This document shows, in pieces, positions 9,044 to 18,080 of a stretch of DNA of 64,000 bases. The stretch comes from Alcanivoracaceae bacterium. Its GTDB lineage: Bacteria; Pseudomonadota; Gammaproteobacteria; Xanthomonadales; Marinicellaceae. Numbering within the stretch: position 1 is the first letter of the stretch; each line of letters opens with the position of its first letter. The notes beneath the pieces were generated by a model. The model worked only from the letters and a program-made list of their open reading frames with translations. It did not search any database and was not told the DNA's origin. Made by a program: the position numbers and the translations under genes. Where the stretch lies: NCBI GenBank assembly GCA_016744455.1, contig JADGEI010000002.1:159024-223023 (forward strand), written 5' to 3'.

Positions 9044-9679
9044 ATGACCAAGGTTTTGAAAAGTGTATATATAGCGTTATTTGTTTTACTTACCCAGCAA
9101 GCAAATGCAGTAACTGTTGAAAACAGCATATGTGGTTTGGTGAAGCAGTCACAGGAATTAGCTCAAATTATTATTAAATCGAAAGGCCAAAAAAGAAAAA
9201 GCCTAAACTGCAATATTAACCTAGCTAAAGCAGCGGCAAAAAAGGCCAAACAGATGGCTGAATCTGAACGTATAGCACACACATTAAATAATTTGACTGC
9301 AAATGAGCATTTGGCAAAGTTTGGAATAGAACTACCTCACACTTATGAAATATTAGGCAATCAAGTAGAGGCAGTATTAGGTGGAGAGCAATACCCCCAA
9401 GAAGCCTTTAGTTACTTTATGACGAGCACGGACCATAAATCACATTTATTAGGAGAGAATTCATTTTTCCGTGACCAAGATCAAATAGGTGTTGGGTTTT
9501 ACTATGATGAAGCTAAAAAGTATGAATATTATTGGGTGGTATACATTACATCTTTAAAAAAAGACAGTGATCCTGTTAATGGACCTTACCATGTTAAGTT
9601 TGTGTTTGAGAAACCTAAGAAAAAAAGAGAGCGATTTAAAAGAGGGGACACCATAAGTAGGCGGGTCTACAAAAAATAA
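9044..9679 (+). CDS. Exported protein, possible divergent CAP/SCP domain
   Basis: This 211-residue protein has an apparent signal peptide ending at ANA (about residue 22). The C-terminal half resembles the end of a CAP/SCP domain: HLLGENSFFRDQDQIGVGFYYD, then YYWVVYI, like the HxENIL...IGVG...YW pattern of that fold, and HLAKFG earlier. The middle is Lys/Ala-rich. I cannot find a convincing first CAP motif, so this is a tentative family call; it may be a member of an unrelated exported family. It starts three bases after the cupin stop codon and ends the SDR-cupin operon. The C-terminus is very basic (KPKKKRERFKR). Confidence 0.5.
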   Translation: MTKVLKSVYIALFVLLTQQANAVTVENSICGLVKQSQELAQIIIKSKGQKRKSLNCNINLAKAAAKKAKQMAESERIAHTLNNLTANEHLAKFGIELPHTYEILGNQVEAVLGGEQYPQEAFSYFMTSTDHKSHLLGENSFFRDQDQIGVGFYYDEAKKYEYYWVVYITSLKKDSDPVNGPYHVKFVFEKPKKKRERFKRGDTISRRVYKK

Positions 9680-9748
9680 AGAAGATCACTATTAACTTGT
9701 ATTTTTGTATTGTTCACAAGTATTTATTTTATGCACATATTACTAAAA

Positions 9749-10582
9749 TCATTCAACATTTAACGCTTCGCCACATCGGCGACAAAATACTGCAGCTTGT
9801 GTATGACCCGCTAGATTACAGGTTTTACAAACCCGAGATTTATCTCTGTTTCTTTGCACTTCTCTACTTAGTTCGGAGGTGAATATTCCCGTAGGCACAG
9901 CAATAATTGAATAGCCTGTTAGCATGATTAGAGAGGCAACCATACGCCCAAGTACAGTATGTGGAGCAATGTCACCATAACCGACAGTTGTTAATGTAAC
10001 TACAGCCCAATAAATTCCATGAGGAATACTTGTAAAGCCATTTTCTGGGCCCTCAATCAAGTACATTAATGAGCCAAATATAATTAAAACGGTAAAAATA
10101 AAAAAGAAAAAAACAAATATTTTGTGCCGGCTATTCTTAATAGAATTGGTTAATAGTTGTGCTTGATGCGTATACTGCACCAGTTTTAAAACCCGAAAAA
10201 CTCTTAAGATTCTTAATATCCTAATAACTAATAATTGCTGGGCACCAACAAAAAAGTAAGCTAAATAGGTTGGCAAAATAGAGAGGATGTCCACTATTCC
10301 AAAAAAGGAAAAAACGTATTTCATAGGCCGACGAATACTGACCAAACGTAAAATATACTCTAAGGTAAAAACGAGGGTAAAAAACCATTCGGCTATTTTT
10401 AGTATATCACCATAGTTAAGATGAAGATCGTTTACGCTATCGAGAATAATAGTTAAAACACTTAGTATAATAAAAACAATAAGGATAATATCAAACCATT
10501 TACCGGCAGGCGTATCTGCATGATAAATTATTTTAAATATTTTTGAACGCCACCCTTTTTTACTTGGTGTTTCTATGTACAT
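9749..10582 (-). CDS. Voltage-gated potassium channel (Kch/KvAP type) with C-terminal zinc ribbon
   Basis: This 277-residue six-helix ion transporter has a voltage-sensor S4 with regular arginines (RILRILRVFRVLK, about 120-132) and a K+ selectivity filter TTVGYGD between S5 and S6. After S6 and a short basic linker, the C-terminus carries CKTC...CRRCG, a CxxC-CxxC zinc-ribbon pattern. The family forms tetrameric potassium channels in the inner membrane; the zinc ribbon may act in assembly or gating. It ends the minus-strand run pilT-pilU-channel, with only eight bases between pilU and this gene, so it is probably co-transcribed with them. Confidence 0.88.
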   Translation of the reverse strand: MYIETPSKKGWRSKIFKIIYHADTPAGKWFDIILIVFIILSVLTIILDSVNDLHLNYGDILKIAEWFFTLVFTLEYILRLVSIRRPMKYVFSFFGIVDILSILPTYLAYFFVGAQQLLVIRILRILRVFRVLKLVQYTHQAQLLTNSIKNSRHKIFVFFFFIFTVLIIFGSLMYLIEGPENGFTSIPHGIYWAVVTLTTVGYGDIAPHTVLGRMVASLIMLTGYSIIAVPTGIFTSELSREVQRNRDKSRVCKTCNLAGHTQAAVFCRRCGEALNVE

Positions 10583-10590
10583 ACTATTAT

Positions 10591-11712
10591 TTAATTGTCT
10601 TCTTGAAGCCCAACACCATCAAGCCCTGCGGACAAAGTATTAGCATCACCGCCTTGAGATAACTTAATAGCAAGCCTAACTTCATTGGCTGAATCAGCGT
10701 GTCTCAAGGCATCTTCATAAGTGATTTCACCGGCTTGATACAATTCAAATAAAGATTGATCGAAAGTTATCATGCCAAGATTGGTTGATTTCTTCATCAG
10801 TTCTTTGAGTTGATGAATTTCACCCTTTCGAATCAATTCTTTTGCTAAAGGTGTGTTTATCAGTATTTCAACAGCAGCACGGCGGCCCTTACCATCAGGG
10901 GTTGGCACCAGTTGTTGAGCTACCATAGCTTTCATGTTTAACGATAAATCCATTAGTAATTGATCACGTCGATCTTCAGGGAAAAAATGTAAAATCCTAT
11001 CTAATGCTTGGTTAGCGTTATTGGCATGCAACGTAGCTAAGCAAAAATGGCCTGTTTCAGCAAAGGTAATGGCATGTTCCATGGTTTCACGTGTGCGAAT
11101 CTCACCAATCATGATAACATCAGGCGCCTGTCTTAAAGAGTTTCTTAAAGCGATTTCAAAAGATTCGGTATCAATCCCGACTTCTCTTTGAGTAATGACA
11201 CAACCTTGGTGTTCATGTACGTACTCAATTGGATCCTCAATGGTAATTATATGACCTGTAGTATTAACATTTCTGTAGCCAATTAAAGCAGCTAAAGATG
11301 TTGATTTACCTGTACCCGTTCCACCAACAAAAATCATTATACCTCTTTTTGTCAGTGATAATTCTTGCAATATGTCTGGAAGGTTAAGTGATTCAAAAGT
11401 CGGAATTTTGGTTTCAACTCGTCGAATTACCATACCTACAGCGGCACGTTGATAAAAGGCACTTACACGAAAACGCCCAACTGATGCCACCCCAATGGCA
11501 AAATTACACTCATGTGTTCTTTCAAAGGTCTCTTTGTGAGATGGTGACATTATACCCAGCACCAAATCTCGTGCTTGGGCTTTAGATAAAGGTGTTTGAG
11601 TAATGGGAACAACACGACCATGAATTTTGATACTAGGTGGCAAGTTTGCAGTGATAAACAAGTCAGATGCTTTTTTATGTGCCATTAATTTTAAATATGA
11701 ATTAAAGTCCAT
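10591..11712 (-). CDS. pilU: Type IV pilus retraction-accessory ATPase PilU
   Basis: This 373-residue PilT/VirB11-type ATPase has an N-terminal PAS-like domain (MDFNSYLKLMAHKKASDLFI), Walker A GGTGTGKSTS, the Asp box TIEDPIEYVHEH, Walker B IMIGEIR and the His box ETGHFCLATLHANNA. The longer C-terminal tail after the ATPase core (about 25 extra residues) and its position directly after pilT point to PilU, the PilT-dependent retraction ATPase, rather than a second PilT. It acts at the cytoplasmic base of the pilus machine. It starts 20 bases after the pilT stop codon. Confidence 0.93.
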   Translation of the reverse strand: MDFNSYLKLMAHKKASDLFITANLPPSIKIHGRVVPITQTPLSKAQARDLVLGIMSPSHKETFERTHECNFAIGVASVGRFRVSAFYQRAAVGMVIRRVETKIPTFESLNLPDILQELSLTKRGIMIFVGGTGTGKSTSLAALIGYRNVNTTGHIITIEDPIEYVHEHQGCVITQREVGIDTESFEIALRNSLRQAPDVIMIGEIRTRETMEHAITFAETGHFCLATLHANNANQALDRILHFFPEDRRDQLLMDLSLNMKAMVAQQLVPTPDGKGRRAAVEILINTPLAKELIRKGEIHQLKELMKKSTNLGMITFDQSLFELYQAGEITYEDALRHADSANEVRLAIKLSQGGDANTLSAGLDGVGLQEDN

Positions 11713-11732
11713 GTTCTTTCCTCTATAATATA

Positions 11733-12770
11733 TTAATCAAAATCAACTTTGTTAGCTGCCCGTGAGCGAGCTTGTTGACGTGTTACCACACCTTTTTGGA
11801 CTAAATCGAGCAAACACTGATCCAAAGTTTGCATGCCGTAACCTTGGCCTGTCTGTATTGATGAGTACATTTGTGCAACTTTATCTTCTCGGATTAAATT
11901 ACGAATTGCTGGCACTCCTACCATAATTTCATGAGCCGCGACTCGGCCACCACCAACGCGTTTTAACAAGGTCTGTGCAATTACGGCACGCAATGATTCT
12001 GAAAGCATTGATCGAACCATTGGTTTTTCACCTGCAGGAAAGACGTCAATGATTCTGTCTATTGTTTTAGCTGCGGAACTGGTATGTAATGTTCCGAATA
12101 CTAAATGACCTGTTTCAGCAGCAGTTAGGGCAAGTTCAATTGTTTCTAGATCACGTAATTCACCAACAAGAATAATATCTGGGTCTTCCCTTAAGGCAGA
12201 TTTAAGGGAGTTGTTGAAACTTTGAGTGTCTCTAAAAACCTCACGTTGATTAATCAAACATTTATTACTGGTATGTACAAATTCTATTGGATCCTCAATA
12301 GTCAAAATATGGCCATGTTCATTTTTATTTATGTGATCGATCATGGCTGCAAGTGTGGTTGATTTACCAGACCCCGTTGGGCCTGTAACGAGAATTAATC
12401 CTCTAGGCACATTTATAAGCTCTTTAAAAATCGGAGGGCAGTTTAAGTCTTCTAATGTAAGAATTTCAGTTGGAATTGTACGAAAAACAGCAGAGCAACC
12501 ACGGTTTTGGTTAAAGGCATTAACACGAAAGCGTGCCAGTCCGGGTATCTCAAATGAGAAGTCAATTTCCCAAACCGATTCATATTCTTTTCTCTGGCCA
12601 TCATTCATGATGTCATAAATCATTGAATGAAGTTCTTTGTGATCTAGTGGAGGGAGGTTTATTCGACGAATGTCTCCATCAACTCGAATCATAGGGGGTA
12701 AACCAGCTGACAAATGTAAATCTGACGCTTTATTTTTTACTGAAAAAGCCAGTAACTCAGCAATATCCAT
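11733..12770 (-). CDS. pilT: Type IV pilus twitching motility ATPase PilT
   Basis: This is a 345-residue hexameric retraction ATPase. It begins MDIAELLAFSVKNKASDLHLSA in normal fashion, carries Walker A GPTGSGKSTT, the Asp box TIEDPIEFVH, Walker B IILVGELRD and the His box ETGHLVFGTLHTSSA. The C-terminal AIRNLIRE motif needed for retraction is present. It depolymerises pili to drive twitching motility and DNA uptake. It heads the pilT-pilU-channel run; the 238-base region upstream, shared with the divergent histidine kinase gene, should hold both promoters. Confidence 0.96.
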   Translation of the reverse strand: MDIAELLAFSVKNKASDLHLSAGLPPMIRVDGDIRRINLPPLDHKELHSMIYDIMNDGQRKEYESVWEIDFSFEIPGLARFRVNAFNQNRGCSAVFRTIPTEILTLEDLNCPPIFKELINVPRGLILVTGPTGSGKSTTLAAMIDHINKNEHGHILTIEDPIEFVHTSNKCLINQREVFRDTQSFNNSLKSALREDPDIILVGELRDLETIELALTAAETGHLVFGTLHTSSAAKTIDRIIDVFPAGEKPMVRSMLSESLRAVIAQTLLKRVGGGRVAAHEIMVGVPAIRNLIREDKVAQMYSSIQTGQGYGMQTLDQCLLDLVQKGVVTRQQARSRAANKVDFD

Positions 12771-13008
12771 ACATTTTTACCTAAGTAGTTTTTAGTATCA
12801 TTAATTTTATCGCTGATAAGAAATAATATCCACAATTATTTAAGCAACTTTGGTTTTATCACAAAAACATTTATAAAAGGTAAGCTATAACTTTAATCTA
12901 TATTTGTCAAAAAAAACAGGTGAAAAATGCTATCCCATGTAAAAATATAGCAAAACTTCAAAAAACTCTGATAAACTATTGTAGCCCTTCAATAAAAGCT
13001 AAAGAGAT

Positions 13009-15717
13009 ATGTTAGAAAAGTTTGTAAAAATCCTACAACAAAAAAGTGAAGCTAAGTATTTTTTGGTTATTCTGCTTCTGACCATTGCCTTATCGATTTC
13101 TGGATTTGCATCTATATATGTTGGTTTAGCACTACTTGTTGGCCTGATTCCTGCTGTGATAGGGCTCTCTATTTTTGAAAATAAAATAAATTATGACAGT
13201 AAACAAACAATAATTCACACCTCCGCATTGGTTTGTTCATTGTTCTTTGCGTTGTTTATGTTAAAGGAGTTACAAAATGCCTTATCGGTGTATAGTCTTG
13301 TGTTTGCTGTTATCACATTTGCCTCAATTTTACTGTTTAATCATCTTAAACACATAGCTTCTTCAGTTGTTCCAGTATTGTTAGTTTATATTTTTTTGCT
13401 TCTTTTTGAGCAAGAGGAACCAGCTACATTACCAGCCGTAATTGTAACCGTTTTTACGCTCGTTTTTACAGCTCTAAAATTGTATGACCATCATCATGCT
13501 AATGGCGATAAAAATAGTGTTAAACAAATAAAAGGTTCTGCAAAACTAGAGTTTGTTGAACAAATTGACACTCTAAAAATAGAAAACACCTCTTTACAGG
13601 ACAATATCAAGAAACTCGAAATAGACTTATCTGCGGCAGAAATGGCAAAAATGGAATTTTTAGCAACCATGAGTCATGAGATAAGAACACCCTTAAACGG
13701 TATTATCCCATTGTTAGATATACTGTTAGACTCAGAATTATCAGATTTCCAAAAAGATTATTTAAGTACGGCACACGTTTCTGCGATTCAAATGCAAAAA
13801 TTAATTGACGATTTGCTTGATTATTCTAAGGTTGAAGCTGGCAAGTTATCGGTAGAGACTAGGGGGTTAAAGGTTCCAAAACTTTTATCAGCGGTAAAAA
13901 CCTCATATCAACAAGTTGCAGAAAAAAAGAATATCTCTATTGAGATAAATACACACGGAAATGTCAGTCCGTTGTTACGAGGAGACCCGACACGTTTAAG
14001 GCAAGTACTATCTAACCTTTTGAGTAATGCCATTAAGTTTTCTTCAATGGGCACTATAAAAGTATCAGCTAAAAAAATTAAAGACTACCCAAATAAAGAA
14101 ATAATTCGTTTTGAGGTAAAAGACCAAGGCATAGGTTTGGATAAAGAAACCAGTGATAGTATATTTTTACCATTTACTCAAGAAGACGCCTCTAGTACCA
14201 GAAAATTTGGGGGAACAGGACTAGGTTTGGCTATTAGCAATAAAATAGTTGAATTAATGAATGGAACAATGGGTGTTGATTCAATAAAGGGAAAAGGAAG
14301 TACATTTTACTTTGATTTGCCATTGCTTAAATCTGTTGGAGAAACAGAAGTTGGAACCACAAGTAATTCAGACTTCCAAGCAATTTTGGTAAACACCAAT
14401 CCACTGCTCTTTAACAAGGTAGAAAAAGAATTAAAAGAACAAGAGATTACTACACAAAAAGCCTTGGGAATTACTCAGGCATATGAAATTTACAGTTCAA
14501 TTGTTAGAAACTCAAAAGATAAAAAACATATCTTGATTTTTGTTGATTTTGAAACTGCAGGAAAACAAGCAAGGAACATATGTGAAAGGCTAGAAAAGGA
14601 CGATGCGTTAGAAAATGCCTTTGCCTGTATATTAACTGATAATAAGCATTTGGCAGGTATACCAAAAAGGTCAAATATTAAACTAATCTCTAAGGAATCT
14701 TCAATTGGAGAACTAATTAATCGCATAGAGGTTATGAAAGCCTCTACAGAAGTTCAAGAAGATGAAAATCAAGAAGGCGGTGAGTTAAATCATAAAAAAG
14801 AAGGACGCCATGTCAACATATCAGAGCAAGATGTAGAAAATTTAATCCCCGAGATACTGTTAGTAGAAGACAATGAAATTAACCTTAAAGTAGCAGAAAA
14901 ACTTATACAATATATAGGCTACCCATTTGATTTTGCTATGAACGGACAAGAAGCTTTAGAAAAGGTTAAACAAAACAGGTATAGAATGATTTTAATGGAT
15001 TGCCAAATGCCAATAATGGATGGTTACCGTTGCACAACTAAAATTAGAGAATATGAAGCAGCAACAGGGTTAAATCATACGCCGATTTTAGCAATGACAG
15101 CCAATGCCATGATGGGTGATAGAGAAAAGTGTCTGGATGCAGGTATGGATGACTATATGTCTAAACCATTAAATCGTTTTATGTTAGAAAAAACATTGAA
15201 AAAATGGGACCCATTAAGAGAGGCTGGTGGCTTAGAATCAGGAGGCGGTAAGCCAATTGAAAAACAAAAAAACGATATGGATAAAACTTCAACACCAGAA
15301 ACCCATGAAAACAAAGAAGCAAATCAAAGAGCGCCTATTTCATTAGCCACTAAAAAGAAAGTTGAAATAAATCAAAAGTGGTTAAGCACAAAATCCCTTG
15401 AAGAAATGGAAGAGATAATGGGCGATGAAACCACACAACTGCTAGAGATGTTTAAACAAGAAACACCAACAATACTTGCAGATATTCGTGATGGATTAAA
15501 AGGAAGAAAGTTAACTGAAGTTCAGAAAAAAGCACATATGTTAAAATCTACAAGTGCGAATATTGGCGCCAACGGCTTAAGTTTCTTCTCAAGAAAACTA
15601 GAGTTATCTGCTACTGAAAAAAGACCTATAGGTGAATTAGTCGCAACCTATAAAAAAATCAGCAAATCCTATTTGTTAACTAAAAATGAGATAGATAAAT
15701 ACATAGAGAGCGTCTAG
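13009..15717 (+). CDS. Hybrid sensor histidine kinase with receiver and Hpt domains (RpfC-like layout)
   Basis: This is a 902-residue inner-membrane kinase. Residues about 18-158 hold five or six membrane helices with very short loops and no large periplasmic sensor domain. Then come a coiled coil (about 185-215), HisKA with His223 in MSHEIRTPLNG, the HATPase (N box NLLSNAIKF, G boxes DQGIGLD and GTGLGLAIS, to about 445), a degenerate receiver-like region, a true receiver (about 615-735, phospho-Asp664 in LMDCQMP), and a C-terminal Hpt domain (His843 in KKAHMLKSTSANIG). The order and compact membrane domain resemble RpfC, the diffusible-signal-factor sensor, but no rpfF or rpfG is in the window. 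The response regulator partner is not adjacent. It is divergent from pilT. Confidence 0.88.
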   Translation: MLEKFVKILQQKSEAKYFLVILLLTIALSISGFASIYVGLALLVGLIPAVIGLSIFENKINYDSKQTIIHTSALVCSLFFALFMLKELQNALSVYSLVFAVITFASILLFNHLKHIASSVVPVLLVYIFLLLFEQEEPATLPAVIVTVFTLVFTALKLYDHHHANGDKNSVKQIKGSAKLEFVEQIDTLKIENTSLQDNIKKLEIDLSAAEMAKMEFLATMSHEIRTPLNGIIPLLDILLDSELSDFQKDYLSTAHVSAIQMQKLIDDLLDYSKVEAGKLSVETRGLKVPKLLSAVKTSYQQVAEKKNISIEINTHGNVSPLLRGDPTRLRQVLSNLLSNAIKFSSMGTIKVSAKKIKDYPNKEIIRFEVKDQGIGLDKETSDSIFLPFTQEDASSTRKFGGTGLGLAISNKIVELMNGTMGVDSIKGKGSTFYFDLPLLKSVGETEVGTTSNSDFQAILVNTNPLLFNKVEKELKEQEITTQKALGITQAYEIYSSIVRNSKDKKHILIFVDFETAGKQARNICERLEKDDALENAFACILTDNKHLAGIPKRSNIKLISKESSIGELINRIEVMKASTEVQEDENQEGGELNHKKEGRHVNISEQDVENLIPEILLVEDNEINLKVAEKLIQYIGYPFDFAMNGQEALEKVKQNRYRMILMDCQMPIMDGYRCTTKIREYEAATGLNHTPILAMTANAMMGDREKCLDAGMDDYMSKPLNRFMLEKTLKKWDPLREAGGLESGGGKPIEKQKNDMDKTSTPETHENKEANQRAPISLATKKKVEINQKWLSTKSLEEMEEIMGDETTQLLEMFKQETPTILADIRDGLKGRKLTEVQKKAHMLKSTSANIGANGLSFFSRKLELSATEKRPIGELVATYKKISKSYLLTKNEIDKYIESV

Positions 15718-15970
15718 GACATATTAGAATATTCAAATCGTGATTTATAATGATGTAACTATAGACTTAAAAACCCTATTGAAACATTTTTCCGTATTGG
15801 AGTTTGGGTATTATTGTATTATGCTTAAAATTATAGAACGAAATACAAACCAATCTGTCAAACGGTTCATGGGTTGGGTTTCCTATTGTTCATAGAGAGT
15901 TTAAATGCTACAATCCTCAGCCTTTTGAATAAACCATATTCCTAATCAACGTTAAGAACTACAAAAATCT

Positions 15971-18004
15971 ATGATTCCATTAATTCTGTTACTTGCAACA
16001 GGTTTAGACCAACAAGCAATTATTGATACGAAAGATGACAGTATTGATAATATTGTTGTTATAGCATCTAAAAAAAAACAATCGATAGAAAACCTATCTA
16101 CAGCTGTTTCTGTGGTAACAAAAGCAGAAATATTAGAAAAAAACATAACGCTTTTGCCTGATTTATTACGTGAGGAAGCGGGTGTCTATATTCAACAAAC
16201 CACACCAGGTCAAGGCATACCAATAATCCGTGGCCTTAAAGGTTCTGAAAATATTCATTTAATTGATGGCATGCGATTAAATACTGCGTTTTTTCGCAAT
16301 TCTCCTAATCAATATTTAGCTTTGGTTGACCCTTTCATGACTGAGCAAATAGAAATAATCCGTGGGCCTGCATCCGTATTATATGGTGGTGACGCATTAG
16401 GAGGTGTCTTAAATGTTATTACCTATTCCCCAGATTTTTCTGGTAGCCAATGGCAGAAACAGGGCGAATTATTTTTCTCCTATGATTCGGCAGATGAAAA
16501 AACGTTAAGTCATCTGGCTTTTGATACTGGAAATGAAAAAATAGCGACAACCATTGGATTAAGTTATCAAGATATTGGTACACGAACGATTGGCGGTGGT
16601 AGTGAGGTGCCTTTTACAAGTTATACATCAAGGGCTTTTAATAATAAATGGGTTATTAACCTTAGCGAAGATAAAAATATAAAGTTAGATATTCAGTACT
16701 TAACACAACCAGCCACTCCTCGAGTAGATGACTTGGTCGTCGGTTATGGCCAAAGTGAGCCAGATTCATCCTTGTTTTTATTCACGCCCAACCAACGTCA
16801 ATTTGTACACCTTTCTTACGCAGATTCTGTGGCTGCACGTGCTTATGATCATGCCAGCTATGACATAGCATGGCAATTAATTAAAGACCATAGAATAAAG
16901 TCGGCATTTGATTCAGATGCATTAAGCAAAGAACAAAACGAGAGCTCTCTTTTTTCAATACAATCAAGTTTTGATAAGCAGATAGGCAACAATCATGAAG
17001 TTGTTTACGGGTTCGATTACTATTATGACACCATTAATAGTGCAAAACAGAATATAAATGATGGGATAATCACAATCAATGACCCTCGGTTTCCAGATGA
17101 CTCAACCATGCGTCACCTTGGATTTTTTGCCGATGCAACTAAGCATTTTGAAAACCAAGATGTAACTTTTGGTTTAAGATACAGTGATTATCAAATTGAT
17201 TTAAATAGCCCTGATGTTGTTAGTGATATACTAAATTTGGAAGATTTAACTTGGCATGCCGGTTGGCTCTATCATATTGACAACAGTAACAAGTTGTTTG
17301 CTAATTTAGGTAGAGGTTTTCGCCCACCTAATATCTTTGATTTAGGACAGGTCGGAGAGCGCCCAGGAAATCGATTTAATATTATTAATACAAATATCAA
17401 ACCTGAAACAGTTCACACCCTAGACATAGGTTGGAAACATTTTGGCAGCACTTGGTTTATAGATGTAGCCTTGTTTTATTCAAAATATAACGATAAAATC
17501 ACCAGTGTTGAAACGGGCGATTTAACTGACCTTGGACAATTTGTTGTGCAATCTCAAAACATTAATGATGTCAACCTCTATGGTTTAGAAAGTAATATCA
17601 AATACCGTTTTGTCGACGGCTCAGAATTTAAAGCAGTATTAAATTATACATGGGGAGAAGAAAAATCAAACGATTTCATCGAAGCAGCCGATAGAATACC
17701 TCCTTTAAATGGTTTTATTGGATACAGCAAGCCTATAAATGACAAGTGGACCATCAACCCTAAGATTATTTATGCCAGTACTCAAGATAGGCTAAGTGCC
17801 AGAGATATTCGAGATCCACGTATACATCCAAATGGGACCGGTGGTTTTGTCACGTACAATGTTTATGCAAACTGGAAACCATCAGGTACAATCAATGTTC
17901 GGTTGGGGTTTGAAAACCTATTTGATAAAAAATACCGCGAACATGGTTCTGGACTTGAAGGGGCAGGAAGAAATTTCCATGCATCAATTAACTATTTATT
18001 TTAA
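15971..18004 (+). CDS. TonB-dependent outer-membrane receptor
   Basis: This 677-residue protein has a plug domain (about 40-150, with PIIRGLKGSENIHLIDGMRLN and IEIIRGPASVLYGGDALGGVLNVIT) and a 22-strand barrel ending in FHASINYLF, the aromatic C-terminus expected for BAM insertion. A TonB-box-like segment (IDNIVVIASKK) precedes the plug. The signal peptide is unusually short (MIPLILLLATG), so the true start could be unusual. The barrel has the FRPPNIFDLGQ and NLFDKKYREHGSGL motifs seen in heme/hemoglobin and cobalamin or siderophore receptors; the ligand cannot be fixed from sequence. It is flanked by about 250 bases upstream with no clear Fur box. gcvPB follows after 76 bases. Confidence 0.87.
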   Translation: MIPLILLLATGLDQQAIIDTKDDSIDNIVVIASKKKQSIENLSTAVSVVTKAEILEKNITLLPDLLREEAGVYIQQTTPGQGIPIIRGLKGSENIHLIDGMRLNTAFFRNSPNQYLALVDPFMTEQIEIIRGPASVLYGGDALGGVLNVITYSPDFSGSQWQKQGELFFSYDSADEKTLSHLAFDTGNEKIATTIGLSYQDIGTRTIGGGSEVPFTSYTSRAFNNKWVINLSEDKNIKLDIQYLTQPATPRVDDLVVGYGQSEPDSSLFLFTPNQRQFVHLSYADSVAARAYDHASYDIAWQLIKDHRIKSAFDSDALSKEQNESSLFSIQSSFDKQIGNNHEVVYGFDYYYDTINSAKQNINDGIITINDPRFPDDSTMRHLGFFADATKHFENQDVTFGLRYSDYQIDLNSPDVVSDILNLEDLTWHAGWLYHIDNSNKLFANLGRGFRPPNIFDLGQVGERPGNRFNIINTNIKPETVHTLDIGWKHFGSTWFIDVALFYSKYNDKITSVETGDLTDLGQFVVQSQNINDVNLYGLESNIKYRFVDGSEFKAVLNYTWGEEKSNDFIEAADRIPPLNGFIGYSKPINDKWTINPKIIYASTQDRLSARDIRDPRIHPNGTGGFVTYNVYANWKPSGTINVRLGFENLFDKKYREHGSGLEGAGRNFHASINYLF

Positions 18005-18080
18005 AAATATTTAGTTTTATTGAGGATCATCTAGTAAAATCTTCTTTTCCATAATTTCTATTTGGCGGACGTAGAGAACT

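Noticed and set aside
9697..9882. Plus-strand ORF opposite the end of the potassium channel gene
   Set aside because: It is antisense to the conserved zinc-ribbon coding region and has no homology features.
15718..15970. Possible regulatory RNA or Fur site before the TonB-dependent receptor
   Set aside because: No recognisable Fur box, riboswitch or hairpin with a T tract was found on reading.
18005..18080. Possible glycine riboswitch before gcvPB
   Set aside because: The interval is too short and shows none of the conserved glycine-riboswitch core.
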